The notes below the pieces were generated by a model, which ran no database searches, was not told where the DNA came from, and saw only the letters and a list, made by a program, of their open reading frames with translations. A program made the position numbers and the translations under genes. Shown one piece after another: positions 25,792-34,918 of a DNA stretch of 64,000 bases (the first letter of the stretch is position 1; each line of letters starts with the position of its first letter). Location of the stretch: positions 3,224,001 through 3,288,000 of the forward strand of contig NZ_CP120210.1 of NCBI RefSeq assembly GCF_029369745.1, in the 5' to 3' direction. The stretch comes from Amycolatopsis sp. QT-25 (GTDB lineage: Bacteria > Actinomycetota > Actinomycetes > Mycobacteriales > Pseudonocardiaceae).

Positions 25792-28700
25792 CGGTCGTGG
25801 CGGTGACCGTCCGGACCACGGACGGTCGGACGGTGGACGACCTGCGCCACTGCCTGCTCGACGGTGTGCCGTGGCAGCCCGGTCCGGGGAACGGGACGGA
25901 CCTGGTGCCGGACGTCGCTCGGGAGGCCGCGCGAGCCGCCGGCTCGTCCTGGGCAGGAGACATCGTCGAGGATCTGCACGAGGCGGTCCGGGCGGTGGCC
26001 GAACGCCGGCTCGACACCGCCGTGGTCGCGTCCGCAGGGACCGGCTGCGCGGTCGCGATCGTGCTCAAACGGCACACCGCCGCGCTGCGGGAGGGGAACC
26101 GGTCGTTGGCGCTGGTCGAGGACGGCAGTGCCGACCCGGCCGTCGAAGGGCCGCGACTCGACGGGTCGTCGCAGTCCGGCGGGGACCTGCTGCGCGTGGC
26201 GTGCGCCGTGCTGGCGATCGCCCATCGGGCCATGCCGAGGCCGAACGCGCCCGCCCGGTTGCTGATCGGCACGCGGGACACCGAGGTGGCCACCTCGGCC
26301 GGACCGGTCCGGGTGCGGGTCGGCGACGCGGTGCCGTGGGTGGTGGGGGCCCCGGTGTCGTGGCGCGTCTACTCCGGTGCCGACCGCGGTGAGGTGCTCG
26401 AAGCCTTGAGAACCGGACGACCGGGGGACGGCGGACCCGCGAGGCTGGTCGTGTGGTCGGCCGGTGGTGAGCCGCCGCTCGGTGCCGAGTCCGCCGCCGA
26501 ACAGTGGCTGCGCAGCGGCGGTCCGCGCCCCGACGGGGTGGCGTACCGGGACCGGCCGTTACCGGGGCAGGTCGCCTTTCTCTTCGGCAACGGCGCGGCC
26601 TCCTACCCCGGCATGGGCACGCAGTTGCTGCTGGCGTTCCCGGACTTGGTGGCGGGCCTCGAACAGCGCTACGGACCGATCGATGACCTCCTCGGCGCCA
26701 CCGACGGCTCCGCGTTGCCGAGGGCGTTGCGGCAGATCTGGGGTTCGGGAGTACTGGCGGGGGTGCACCACGGGGTGATGGCGGACCTGCTCGGCATCCG
26801 GCCGGACGCCGTGGTCGGCTACTCCTCGGGTGAGATGACCGCACTGGTCGCCACCGGTGCGTGGCGCGACCCGGACGAGGTGGTCCGGCGGGTTCGGGAC
26901 TCCTGGCTCTACACCGACGGGGTGGTCGGCCGGTTCGACGTGTGGCGCCAGGCGCGCCGTCGCGACGGCGCGGCCGGTGGCGAGTGGTCCTGCCACCTGG
27001 TCGGCGCCCCGGCCGACCGGGTGAGACGGGCGATCGAGGGGGAGGCAACCGCGTACCTGATGCTCGTCAACTCGCCGGAGTCGTGCGTGGTGGGCGGTGA
27101 TCCGGCCGCGTGCGCCCGCGTGGTGAGCCGGCTCGGCGGGCCCTCGTGGGAGGTCGACTACCCGATCGTCGCGCACGTGCCGGAACTGGCCGAGGTGCGG
27201 GACCAGCTGTGGCGGCTGTACCACCACCCCACGGTCGACGTCGGGACCACGAGGTACTACTCGTGCGCCACCACCGGCTGGTACTCGCCGACACCGGACG
27301 CCGTGGCGGATGCGCTCGCCGCCCAGCTGGTCGGGACGGCCGATTTCGCCGGCACCGTGAGGCGTGCGTGGGAGGACGGGGTCCGGGTGTTCGTGGAACT
27401 CGGCCCCAAGGGGTTGTGCGCCAACTGGACGCGTCAGGTGCTCGGTGCACGAGAGCACCTGGCCGTGGCACTCGACGTGCCGGGGGCGGGGGGTGTCCGC
27501 CAGCTGCTGCGGGCCGTGGCCGAAGTGACGGCGGCGGGCGTGCGGATGGACGTGCCGGCGCTACTGGGCCGGCTCGTGCGGCCCCCGCTGCACCCCGTAC
27601 GGCCGGTGCCGCTGGTCGCCCACCACCGGCGTGTGGCCCGGCTGCACCGGGAGTTCGTCGAGCGGGAGGCGGTGGTGCACGACAGGTTTCTCGGCCTGCG
27701 CGCCGAGATGGCCGCCCTGTTGCGCGCTGCGGGCGCCACCGTGGGGACCGCTTCGCCTGCGGCCGTCTTGGCTGCCACCGCTTCACCTGTCACTGTCCCG
27801 CCTGCCACCCCGCCGGTCACCCGCCCGGCTCCGCTGTTCGGGCGTGCCGAGCTGGAGCGCCATGCCGAAGGCCGGGTCGCGGAGGTCTTCGGGCCACGGT
27901 TCGCCGGGTCGCACGGTTCCCGCCGGCGAACCCGGCTGCCCAAGCCGCCGGTGCTGCTCGTGGACCGGGTCGTCGCACTGGACGCGGAGCCCGCGTCCAT
28001 GACCGGCGGGGTGATCCGCACGCAGACCGACGTCCGTGCAGGTGACTGGTACCTCGACCCGACCGGACGCGTGGCGCCTGCCCTGCTCGCGGAGTTCGGC
28101 CAGGGCAACATCCTGCTGCTGAGCTGGCTCGGCGTGGATTCACACACCAGCAAGGAACAGGTCTACCGAATGCTCGACTGCGAGGTCACCCACCACGGCA
28201 GTCCGCCGGGTGCCGGCGACACGGTGGACTTCGAGACCACCGTCGAGGGGGTCGCCGAACACGGCGGCGTGCTGCTGGCGTCCTTCCGCGCCGACTGCCA
28301 CGTGAACGGTGAGCCCCGCTTGACCGTGCGTCACGCCCGCGCGGGCTTCTTCGACCAGCACGAACTCGACGGTGGGACAGGGATCAGGTGGCGGCCGGAG
28401 GGCGAACCCTTACCGCAGGGACCGCTGGACCTGCCTCCGCGTCGTGCCACGCGGTCGGCATTCGGCCCGCCCCAGCTGCGAGCGCTGCTCGAAGGCCGAC
28501 CGGCCGACTGCTTCGGCGACGAGTGGGGACCGACCAGGTCGCATGTGCGCACCCCCCGCATCGCGGGCGGCCGGCTGCGGGCACTGGACGAGGTCACCGC
28601 GCTCGACTGGACCGGTGGACCGTGGGGGCGCGGCCATCTGCGTGCGGAGAGCGCCATCGCGCCCGACGAGTGGTATTTCGCGGCTCACTTCGAAAACGAC

Positions 28701-30221
28701 CCGTGCATGCCGGGGTCACTGATGCTCCAGGGCTGCCACCAGGCGATGGCGTTCTACCTCAGCGCCACCGGCTGCACCGTCGAGCGGGACGGGTGGCGCT
28801 TCGAGCCGGTGCCCGACCGTCCCGTCCGGCTGACCTGCCGGGCTCAGGCGACTCCTCGCACCCGGCGGATCGTCTACGAGGTGTTCGTCCGGGAGCTGTC
28901 GACCGGGACTCGGCCGACGTTGGTCGCCGACGTGCTGTGCTCGGTCGACGGGGTGGGCGCACTGCACGCACGGGAGCTGGCGGTGCGCCTCGTACCGGAC
29001 TGGCCGCTGGACCAGTGGCGTTCGGGCCCGGTGGTACCGCGCGGGACCGCACCCGCGCTGCCGTCCGCCGAACTGGGCGGGCTGGGTGGTCACCGGGAAC
29101 CGCGGATGGTCGCGGAAGCCGACGGATTCCGCTTCGACTACGCCTCGTTGCTGGCGTGCGCGTGGGGGCGGCCCAGCGAGGGATTCGGTCCGGCCGCGGC
29201 CTCGCTGGACGACGCGAAGCACATCGCGCCGCGCTGCCCCGGGCCGCCGTACCACTTCATGAGCCGGATCGCGGAGGTGACCGGCCCGATGGGCGGCATG
29301 CGCGCGGGCACGGTGGCCGAGGTCGAGTACGACGTTCCGGAGCGGGCGTGGTTCTTCGAGCACGAAGATCGCCCGGTGATGCCGTTCGCCGTGCTGCTGG
29401 AGGCGGCCCTGCAACCGTGCGGCTGGCTCGCCGCGTACAGCCACGGGTTCGACCAGAACCGCAAATTCCGCAACCTGGACGGCGTCGTGACGGTGCTGGC
29501 GGAGGTCGGGCCGGGCGCGGGCGTCCTGTGCACCCGCGCCCTGCTGCGGGAGTCCGCCACCAGCGGGGGCACCACGATCCTGCGATTCGTCGTCGAGTGC
29601 CGCCTCGGGGACACCCCGGTGCTGACCCTTTCGACCACCTTCGGCTTCTTCCCGCCCGAGGCGTTCGTCGGGCAGGGCGGCCTGCTCGCCGACCCGGCGC
29701 ATCGCGCGGCTTTGACGGAGCCGTCGGAGTGGCGCGAGCAGTCGGGCGGCGACCGGCGCCCGGGTACCGGCCTGCCATCGGGTGACATGCTGCGGGTGCT
29801 CGACCGGATCACCGGGTACTGGCCTGACGGTGGACGGGCGGGACTGGGACGGGTGCGGGGCGAGAAGGAGGTCGACGGAAGCGAGTGGTTCTTCCGCGCG
29901 CACTTCTTCCAGGATCCGGTGCAACCGGGTTCCCTTGGCCTGGAGGCGATGTGCCTGCTCCTGCGGTGGTACGCCTGGCAAGAGGGGCTCGGCCGTGGCG
30001 TGGCAGGCGCGCGCTTCGAGCCGGTGGCACTCGGGCGGCCGGTCACGTGGAAGTACCGCGGGCAAGTGTTGCCGGCGAATCGGATGGTGATCGTCACCGC
30101 GGACGTCCTCGAGGTGGTCGAGGAAGAGCACGGGTACCTGGTCGTCGCCCTAGCGGAACTGTGGGTCGACGGGAAGTGGATCCACCAGGCGGATTTCGGT
30201 CTCCGCGTGGTGGCGGACTGA
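25773..30221 (+). CDS. PfaB/PfaC-like subunit: KS remnant-AT-two double-hotdog DH regions
   Basis: This 1482-residue protein overlaps the PfaA-like gene by 19 bases. Residues 1-230 look like a ketosynthase/CLF shortened by deletions: AVAIVLKRHTAALREGNRSLAL and DLLRVACAVLAIAHR match KS framework helices, but the active Cys and His motifs are gone. AT (about 263-600): GQVAFLFGNGAASYPGMG, with the nucleophile Ser351 in GYSSGE rather than GHSxGE. From about 700 four FabA-like hotdog units follow, forming two DH regions. Candidate catalytic His972 (AAHFENDPCMPGSLML), His1197 (FFEHEDRPVMP) and His1377 (RAHFFQDPVQPGSL) sit in units 2-4; unit 1 (WYLDPTGRVAP) lacks it. FabA-like DHs set cis or trans double bonds in PUFA synthases. 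The layout recalls myxobacterial Pfa3 without its KS. Confidence 0.88.
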   Translation: MGSEQVAVVAVTVRTTDGRTVDDLRHCLLDGVPWQPGPGNGTDLVPDVAREAARAAGSSWAGDIVEDLHEAVRAVAERRLDTAVVASAGTGCAVAIVLKRHTAALREGNRSLALVEDGSADPAVEGPRLDGSSQSGGDLLRVACAVLAIAHRAMPRPNAPARLLIGTRDTEVATSAGPVRVRVGDAVPWVVGAPVSWRVYSGADRGEVLEALRTGRPGDGGPARLVVWSAGGEPPLGAESAAEQWLRSGGPRPDGVAYRDRPLPGQVAFLFGNGAASYPGMGTQLLLAFPDLVAGLEQRYGPIDDLLGATDGSALPRALRQIWGSGVLAGVHHGVMADLLGIRPDAVVGYSSGEMTALVATGAWRDPDEVVRRVRDSWLYTDGVVGRFDVWRQARRRDGAAGGEWSCHLVGAPADRVRRAIEGEATAYLMLVNSPESCVVGGDPAACARVVSRLGGPSWEVDYPIVAHVPELAEVRDQLWRLYHHPTVDVGTTRYYSCATTGWYSPTPDAVADALAAQLVGTADFAGTVRRAWEDGVRVFVELGPKGLCANWTRQVLGAREHLAVALDVPGAGGVRQLLRAVAEVTAAGVRMDVPALLGRLVRPPLHPVRPVPLVAHHRRVARLHREFVEREAVVHDRFLGLRAEMAALLRAAGATVGTASPAAVLAATASPVTVPPATPPVTRPAPLFGRAELERHAEGRVAEVFGPRFAGSHGSRRRTRLPKPPVLLVDRVVALDAEPASMTGGVIRTQTDVRAGDWYLDPTGRVAPALLAEFGQGNILLLSWLGVDSHTSKEQVYRMLDCEVTHHGSPPGAGDTVDFETTVEGVAEHGGVLLASFRADCHVNGEPRLTVRHARAGFFDQHELDGGTGIRWRPEGEPLPQGPLDLPPRRATRSAFGPPQLRALLEGRPADCFGDEWGPTRSHVRTPRIAGGRLRALDEVTALDWTGGPWGRGHLRAESAIAPDEWYFAAHFENDPCMPGSLMLQGCHQAMAFYLSATGCTVERDGWRFEPVPDRPVRLTCRAQATPRTRRIVYEVFVRELSTGTRPTLVADVLCSVDGVGALHARELAVRLVPDWPLDQWRSGPVVPRGTAPALPSAELGGLGGHREPRMVAEADGFRFDYASLLACAWGRPSEGFGPAAASLDDAKHIAPRCPGPPYHFMSRIAEVTGPMGGMRAGTVAEVEYDVPERAWFFEHEDRPVMPFAVLLEAALQPCGWLAAYSHGFDQNRKFRNLDGVVTVLAEVGPGAGVLCTRALLRESATSGGTTILRFVVECRLGDTPVLTLSTTFGFFPPEAFVGQGGLLADPAHRAALTEPSEWREQSGGDRRPGTGLPSGDMLRVLDRITGYWPDGGRAGLGRVRGEKEVDGSEWFFRAHFFQDPVQPGSLGLEAMCLLLRWYAWQEGLGRGVAGARFEPVALGRPVTWKYRGQVLPANRMVIVTADVLEVVEEEHGYLVVALAELWVDGKWIHQADFGLRVVAD

Positions 30222-30453
30222 GAATGGGGCCGGAGCGTGACACGGCGTCGGCCGCATCCGCAATGGGAATTTCCCCAGCGTTAATTGAAGGCCTCCCCGT
30301 GCGGATGGGCTGGGCCGAACGTGCCTTCGAATGCGCAATCCGACGGCGGGCAAGCCGCCTGAATGGCCGCTATTGTCTCTCGTGAATGATCGCTACTTTG
30401 AGCACTGTCATGGCAGCACCCGTACTTGTCAGCGAAGTGCAGAGGAGTCGTCG

Positions 30454-30810
30454 GTGTGCCGAGGGACATCCGAGGGTCAAACCGGCGAAGACCTTGCGCT
30501 GGAAGAGTTGATCCGACTCGCGCGCACGCACCAGGACATCGCGCATACGTTTTTGAGCCGGGCGGAGAAGATGTGTCGCGAGTCCTCCGCCATCGGTCCG
30601 GTCGAAGGCAGTTCCTATTCGCGATGGAATTTCACGGGACGCGAGGACGAAGTTGCGAAACTCCTCGTCGAGGGGCTCTCCAACCGCAGAATAGCCCGCG
30701 CGTTGGGTATCTCGGAACGCACGGTGAAGAACCACTTGCACTCCATCTTCTACAAGCTCCGGGTGAGTGACCGCACCCAGGCGGTGATCAGGCTGATGCG
30801 CCGCACCTGA
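30454..30810 (+). CDS. Short LuxR-type HTH regulator
   Basis: This 118-residue protein has a short helical N-terminus (LALEELIRLARTHQDIAHTFLSRAEK) and a C-terminal LuxR/GerE HTH: FTGREDEVAKLLVEGLSNRRIARALGISERTVKNHLHSIFYKLRV. There is no receiver, ligand-binding or ATPase domain, so it is a stand-alone regulator. GTG 30454 is chosen because AGAGGAG lies six bases upstream; the frame is open to 30331, but that extension lacks family-like sequence. It sits just after the first synthase block and is convergent with the UbiB gene. A second short LuxR protein lies at 34919 before the next synthase block. Both are likely pathway regulators. Confidence 0.83.
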   Translation: MCRGTSEGQTGEDLALEELIRLARTHQDIAHTFLSRAEKMCRESSAIGPVEGSSYSRWNFTGREDEVAKLLVEGLSNRRIARALGISERTVKNHLHSIFYKLRVSDRTQAVIRLMRRT

Positions 30811-30821
30811 CAAACGGGCGG

Positions 30822-32309
30822 TCAGCGCTTCAGCCGTTGCCACAGCCAGGCCCCGCCCACCCCCGTCAGCGTGCCGTAGAAGATCTTGCTCGCCGTCAGT
30901 TCCTGGTTCGAGGCGCTCTTCGAGTTCACCGGGATCTGCAGGTCACGATTGGACACGTCCCGCAGGATCCCGCGCGCGTGGTTGTAGCTGCCGTTCGCCG
31001 CCAACAGCAGCTCCACGACGCCGCGGGCCAGGTGGGACTCCGAAAAGGTCTCGCAGGCCAGGTCGAGCACGATGTCGGCCAGCTCCGCTTGCAGTACTTC
31101 GGCGGCCGACAGCTCGGGCGCCAGGCAGCGAATCGACCCCTCCATGTTGGCGAAGGACTTGCCCAGCATGGGGATCACCGGGCCGATCTTGATGCCCCGG
31201 TTGGTCGAGTGGCGCAGAACCCTGGTCAGGGTCATGCCGAAGTCGAGCTCCTCCAGCGACGCCGTCGCGGCCTTGGGTACCAGGGCGGCGACGTCGCCGG
31301 TGAACCCGCCGATGTCCGCCCACTGCGTCGGCTTGCCCATCTCCACCCAGGCCCTCGCCGCACCGTCCCCGTCGTTCTGCACGATGTTGATCAGCGTGAG
31401 GGCGAGTTTGAGGCTCATCGGGCGGTCCAGTCTGCCGACCATGCCCCAGTCGATCAGGGACGCGCCCCGTCCTGGCTCGACGAAGATGTTGCCGGGGTGG
31501 GGATCGGCGTGGAAGAGACGGCCGACGAAGTAGCTGCGGTACATGAACGCCAGCAGGTCGTGAGCGATGGCCATGCGCTCGTCCTCGGCCAGTTCCCCGC
31601 GGGCGATCTCGCGGATGGACCGCCCTCCGGCGAGGTCCTGCACCAGCACCCGAGGCGTCACCAGCAGGACCTCGGGCACGGTGAGGAGGTCGAATTCCTC
31701 CGCCTGCGCGCGACCCAGGTCCATGTGCCCGGCCTCGGTGGTGAAGTCCAGTTCGTTGTCCACCGATTCGAAGATCAGGTCCACCATGGCGTCGACGTCG
31801 ACCACGGCGTTGAACTTCGGCCGGGTGGTGGCCAGCAGCTTGCCGGCGCTGCGCAGCACCGCCATGTCCGTGTGCACGATCGAGCGGATACCGGGGCGCT
31901 GGACCTTCAGCGCCCCGGTCCTGCCGTCGGCCAGCCGCACCCGGTACACCTGGGCCAGCGACGCCGACCCGAGCGGGTGTTCGGTGTCGATGTGCCGGAA
32001 GGTGCGCCGCCACCCGGAGCCCAGTTCCGCCTCCAGGACCGGCTCGAACTCCGAGAACGGTGCGGCAGGCACTCGGTCGTGCAGCTTGCCGAGTTCGTCG
32101 ATGGTGGCCGCGGAGACGAAGTCCGGCCGGGTGGACAGCATCTGCCCGACCTTGATGTACAACGGCCCCAGCCGCTCGAACGCGGCCCGGATCGCCTGTG
32201 CCCGTTCGCGACGGCGATGTTCGGGTTCACCCCCGCTCGAGCTCGTCACCTCGCGCACGGCCAGGCGGGCGAGCGTGGCCGCGAGCAGGCGCACCCTGTG
32301 CTCAGCCAC
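30822..32309 (-). CDS. UbiB/ABC1 (AarF) atypical kinase-like protein
   Basis: This 495-residue protein has the UbiB hallmarks: LYIKVGQMLSTRPDFV (the KxGQ motif), PLGSASLAQVYRV (Ala-rich nucleotide loop), ALKVQRPG (ATP-site Lys), FHADPHPGNIF (catalytic loop) and SLIDWGMVGRL (DFG replaced by DWG). The family ELDxxxEAxN signature ends in His (NELDFTTEAGH). UbiB proteins are ATPases linked to lipid and quinone trafficking. The C-terminus has a short hydrophobic segment (YGTLTGVGGAWLWQ), a candidate membrane anchor. GTG 32309 overlaps the PhaR-like gene by eight bases, so the two are translationally coupled. Location between synthase blocks and beside WS/DGAT suggests moving or storing the lipid product; this is inference. 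Confidence 0.88.
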   Translation of the reverse strand: MAEHRVRLLAATLARLAVREVTSSSGGEPEHRRRERAQAIRAAFERLGPLYIKVGQMLSTRPDFVSAATIDELGKLHDRVPAAPFSEFEPVLEAELGSGWRRTFRHIDTEHPLGSASLAQVYRVRLADGRTGALKVQRPGIRSIVHTDMAVLRSAGKLLATTRPKFNAVVDVDAMVDLIFESVDNELDFTTEAGHMDLGRAQAEEFDLLTVPEVLLVTPRVLVQDLAGGRSIREIARGELAEDERMAIAHDLLAFMYRSYFVGRLFHADPHPGNIFVEPGRGASLIDWGMVGRLDRPMSLKLALTLINIVQNDGDGAARAWVEMGKPTQWADIGGFTGDVAALVPKAATASLEELDFGMTLTRVLRHSTNRGIKIGPVIPMLGKSFANMEGSIRCLAPELSAAEVLQAELADIVLDLACETFSESHLARGVVELLLAANGSYNHARGILRDVSNRDLQIPVNSKSASNQELTASKIFYGTLTGVGGAWLWQRLKR

Positions 32310-32670
32310 AGCCGGCCGTCCCGGTCGGCCCCTCCACGGGGTGCAGTGGCACCACGGTGTCACCGGGTCGCGCGACCGGGGCGGGCCTCGCCGGTGGTCG
32401 TGGGGCCAGCAGCGCGAGCAGTCCCGGAGCGGGCAAGCCGGCGTGCTGCCCCGTCAAGGCGTCATCGAACATTTGGACCAGTACCTCCACGGTGCAGTCG
32501 GCGCCGTTGCGGCGGTGTGCGCGGAAGCGGCGGCCCGCTTTGACCTCGTCCAGCAACTCGACGAGGTCGACCACACGGTTCGTCTCGATGTCGAAGAGCG
32601 TGCCGTCCGGTTCGCGTAGCAGCGCCCGCCGCTTCCGTGTCCGGGCGCCGGCGGCCCGATCCCGAGTCAT
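32302..32670 (-). CDS. PhaR-N-like polyhydroxyalkanoate regulator-type protein
   Basis: This 122-residue protein contains, at about 20-68, DGTLFDIETNRVVDLVELLD followed by EVKAGRRFRAH and TVEVLVQMF. This matches the layout of the PHB/PHA accumulation regulator DNA-binding domain (PF07879 type: LYDTETSxYVTLxDL, then TxEVLxQ). In PHA producers PhaR binds both DNA and the polymer granule and controls phasin expression. The C-terminal 50 residues are Pro/Ala-rich and end in a short GPTGTAGCG tail. No PHA synthase is encoded in the window. Here it may sense or coat another storage lipid. It lies between the phasin-like gene (37 bases upstream) and the UbiB gene (overlap). Confidence 0.7.
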   Translation of the reverse strand: MTRDRAAGARTRKRRALLREPDGTLFDIETNRVVDLVELLDEVKAGRRFRAHRRNGADCTVEVLVQMFDDALTGQHAGLPAPGLLALLAPRPPARPAPVARPGDTVVPLHPVEGPTGTAGCG

Positions 32671-32707
32671 GACGGCCCTGGTGTGCGTGCCGTCCGGCGC
32701 CGGCCCG

Positions 32708-32989
32708 TCACCTGCTCTTCGACGGCTGGCTGTGGCTGGAGTCGGCGGAGCTCAGCTTCCGTACGGTCTTGGACAGTTCTTCCAGCTGTTCGCGCAGATC
32801 CGCGAGGTCTTCGGGGCTGTCCTTCTCCTCGTCCGGGCGCAGCACCCGGCGGGCGGTCCGGCGGTTGTCGTCGTCGACCTCACGGCCGCGGTCGAGCACG
32901 TCGTCCACGAACTCCTTGGTGTCGTCGACGATGTTGCCCACGTAGTCGAACAATCCGGTGCGCTTCCGGCTGGTCCTGCTCGTCGTCAT
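32708..32989 (-). CDS. Small acidic phasin-like coiled-coil protein
   Basis: This 93-residue protein has a basic N-terminus, MTTSRTSRKRTGLFDYVGNI, and an amphipathic helix VDDTKEFVDDVLDRGREVDD. A coiled-coil segment, PEDLADLREQLEELSKTVRKL, and a Ser/Lys-rich tail follow. The size and two-helix layout resemble short phasins or gas-vesicle/granule surface proteins, but I cannot match a named family. ATG 32989 has a strong GAGGAGAG site. It heads a three-gene minus-strand unit with the PhaR-like and UbiB-like genes, and is divergent from the WS/DGAT gene across 384 bases. A granule- or lipid-droplet-coat role is inference from context. Confidence 0.7.
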   Translation of the reverse strand: MTTSRTSRKRTGLFDYVGNIVDDTKEFVDDVLDRGREVDDDNRRTARRVLRPDEEKDSPEDLADLREQLEELSKTVRKLSSADSSHSQPSKSR

Positions 32990-33372
32990 GGTCGCTCTCC
33001 TCGCGTGATGGTGTCCGGGCCGATTCGGTGAGGTCCGGTTTTTCGACGGACTCGTCCGTGCACGCCGGGCGACGTGGGACCGTCCGGGCCTCTATCGGCA
33101 CCGGTCGAAAGGCTCTAAGCAGCCACGCCCAGTCTCCGGGCAAGGGGAGAGCGGGCCAATGGTCTTCTCGAACTAGTACCAATGTCACGGGTGAACGGTC
33201 TCCCTTTTCAACACGTTCAACAATATGCGTGAGAATGACCGTTGTGCGGCCAATTCTTCCGAGTAGCGTGAGCTGTCAGAGGAATCGACCGAAATGGGCG
33301 GCGGTGACGTCGAGTCGAATCCGATGTGGATTTTCGTCAATGTCCATTATCGACGGCGAAAGCGGGTACGAC
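32990..33372. other. Divergent promoter region between the phasin-like and WS/DGAT genes
   Basis: This 383-base stretch is less GC-rich than its neighbours. A direct repeat TTCAACA (33207-33213 and 33216-33222, nine-base period) stands out and could be a tandem activator site. A second copy of this motif near the other cluster promoters was not seen. Confidence 0.35.
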
Positions 33373-34884
33373 ATGAACTCGAGTCCGTTCCGGCACCTCT
33401 CGAACTCGGTGTCCTGGGGTGCGGTGCGGGAGATGAACGCGGTGGAGACCATGTTCTGGCGGGTCGACAGCAGCGCGGGGGTGGAGGCCAATCTGCTCGG
33501 TCTTCTGCTGCTGGACCGTGCTCCCGATTGGGAGCGTCTCGTGGACCGGCACCAGTGGGTCGTCCGGGCCGCGCCGCTGCTGCGCAAGCGGCTCGTGGAA
33601 CCGCCCCTGCACTGGGGAAGGCCTTTCTGGGCCGACGATCCGGCGTTCGACGTGACCCACCACCTGCGCCGGGTCCGGCTGCCTTCACCCGGTTCGCGCA
33701 GACAATTGCTCGACTTCGCCCAAACGCTGAGCATGTCGCCCTTCAGTCCCGCTCGACCACTGTGGGAAGCCGTTCTGGTCGAGGGGGTCGACGGGCACGG
33801 CGCGGCGTATCTGCTCAAGATCCACCACAGCCTCACGGACGGGACGGGTGCCTCCCAACTGGTGTACCTGCTCGTCGATGCCGAGGCCGAACCGGCCGAG
33901 GAGAAACTCCTGCCGCCGATGCCGCCGAACCGGCGAGCGGACAACCGCACCCTGCTCGTCGCCGGACGATTCGCGAGGATGCTGGGTCGTCTGCGTCCGC
34001 CGCGGGCTCCGTGGAAGGTCCGGCACCGTGCCGCGCCCGCGGTGACCGTCTTGAGCAGTGCCCGGCGCAACGGCGCCGCCCCACGGAGCAGGCGTCCGCC
34101 GGATGTGGCGGCGTTGCTCGGGATGGCGAAGTCGTTCGCCCACGCCACCGTGCTCCCGTCGGCACCACCGGCACCCTTGCTGGCGGGACGCAGCCGGTAC
34201 GCCCACTTCGAAATGGTGGACGTGCCGTTCGCCGCGCTGAGGGCCGCCGGCAAAGCCTGCGGCGGAACCTTCAACGACGCCTACCTCGCCGGGTTGGCGG
34301 GTGCGTTCGACCGCTACCACCGGCGCTTCGGCCTGGCACTGGACATCCTGCCCGCCCTGTTGCCGATCAGCGTGCGCCGTCCCGGCGCGGTCGCGGGCGG
34401 AAACCATCTGGCCAGTACCCGCCTGGTGCTCCCGGTCGGTGGTCGCACGCCCGCCGAGCGGGTGGGGCTGATCCACGACGCCGTCACCGCCGTGCGGGAG
34501 GGGCCCACCCTGCACGCGCTCGGCCTCCTTTCCCGCCCGATCACCCCGCTGCCGCCGTCGGTGGTGGGCCGGATCACCAAGGAGATGTTCCGCGACAACG
34601 ACCTGCTGGCCAGCAACTTCGCGGGTATCCCGCAGCCGGTGTACCTGGCGGGGGTCAAGGTGGTCGCGATCCAGCCGTACGCACCGCTGCTCCGCGGTGC
34701 GGTGAGCGTCGCGCTGGTCTCCTATGTGGACCAGGCGCAGATGGGCGTCAACCTGGACACGGGTGCGATCACCGAACCCGAGGTCTTCGTTCGCTGCCTG
34801 CGCGAAAGCTTCGAGGAGGTCATCGGGCTCGCCTCCCGCCAGGAGCCGGCGCGCGGCGAACCCACGGCACAACGCGGTCGCTGA
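33373..34884 (+). CDS. WS/DGAT-type wax ester synthase/diacylglycerol O-acyltransferase
   Basis: This 503-residue protein shows the catalytic HHxxxDG motif in LLKIHHSLTDGTGASQL (second His near residue 152). It also has WGRPFWADDPAFDVTHHLRRVRLP, PLWEAVLVEGVDG, and the C-terminal family parts TFNDAYLAGLAGAFDRYH, NHLASTRLVLPV and LASNFAGIPQPVYLAG. The enzyme esterifies acyl-CoA (or acyl-ACP) with diacylglycerol or a fatty alcohol, giving triacylglycerol or wax ester at the membrane or lipid-droplet surface. Start: ATG 33373 is used; ATG 33433 (MNAVETMFW) would begin exactly at the conserved N-terminus and is equally possible. It lies in the middle of the Pfa-like locus, pointing to neutral-lipid storage of the product. 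Confidence 0.88.
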   Translation: MNSSPFRHLSNSVSWGAVREMNAVETMFWRVDSSAGVEANLLGLLLLDRAPDWERLVDRHQWVVRAAPLLRKRLVEPPLHWGRPFWADDPAFDVTHHLRRVRLPSPGSRRQLLDFAQTLSMSPFSPARPLWEAVLVEGVDGHGAAYLLKIHHSLTDGTGASQLVYLLVDAEAEPAEEKLLPPMPPNRRADNRTLLVAGRFARMLGRLRPPRAPWKVRHRAAPAVTVLSSARRNGAAPRSRRPPDVAALLGMAKSFAHATVLPSAPPAPLLAGRSRYAHFEMVDVPFAALRAAGKACGGTFNDAYLAGLAGAFDRYHRRFGLALDILPALLPISVRRPGAVAGGNHLASTRLVLPVGGRTPAERVGLIHDAVTAVREGPTLHALGLLSRPITPLPPSVVGRITKEMFRDNDLLASNFAGIPQPVYLAGVKVVAIQPYAPLLRGAVSVALVSYVDQAQMGVNLDTGAITEPEVFVRCLRESFEEVIGLASRQEPARGEPTAQRGR

Positions 34885-34918
34885 ACACCCTTCCGCCGAC
34901 CACTTCGAGGAGACCTCA

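Noticed and set aside
32302..32989. Evidence for polyhydroxyalkanoate synthesis
   Set aside because: PhaR-like and phasin-like genes are present, but no PhaC synthase, PhaA or PhaB is encoded nearby; WS/DGAT suggests neutral lipid instead.
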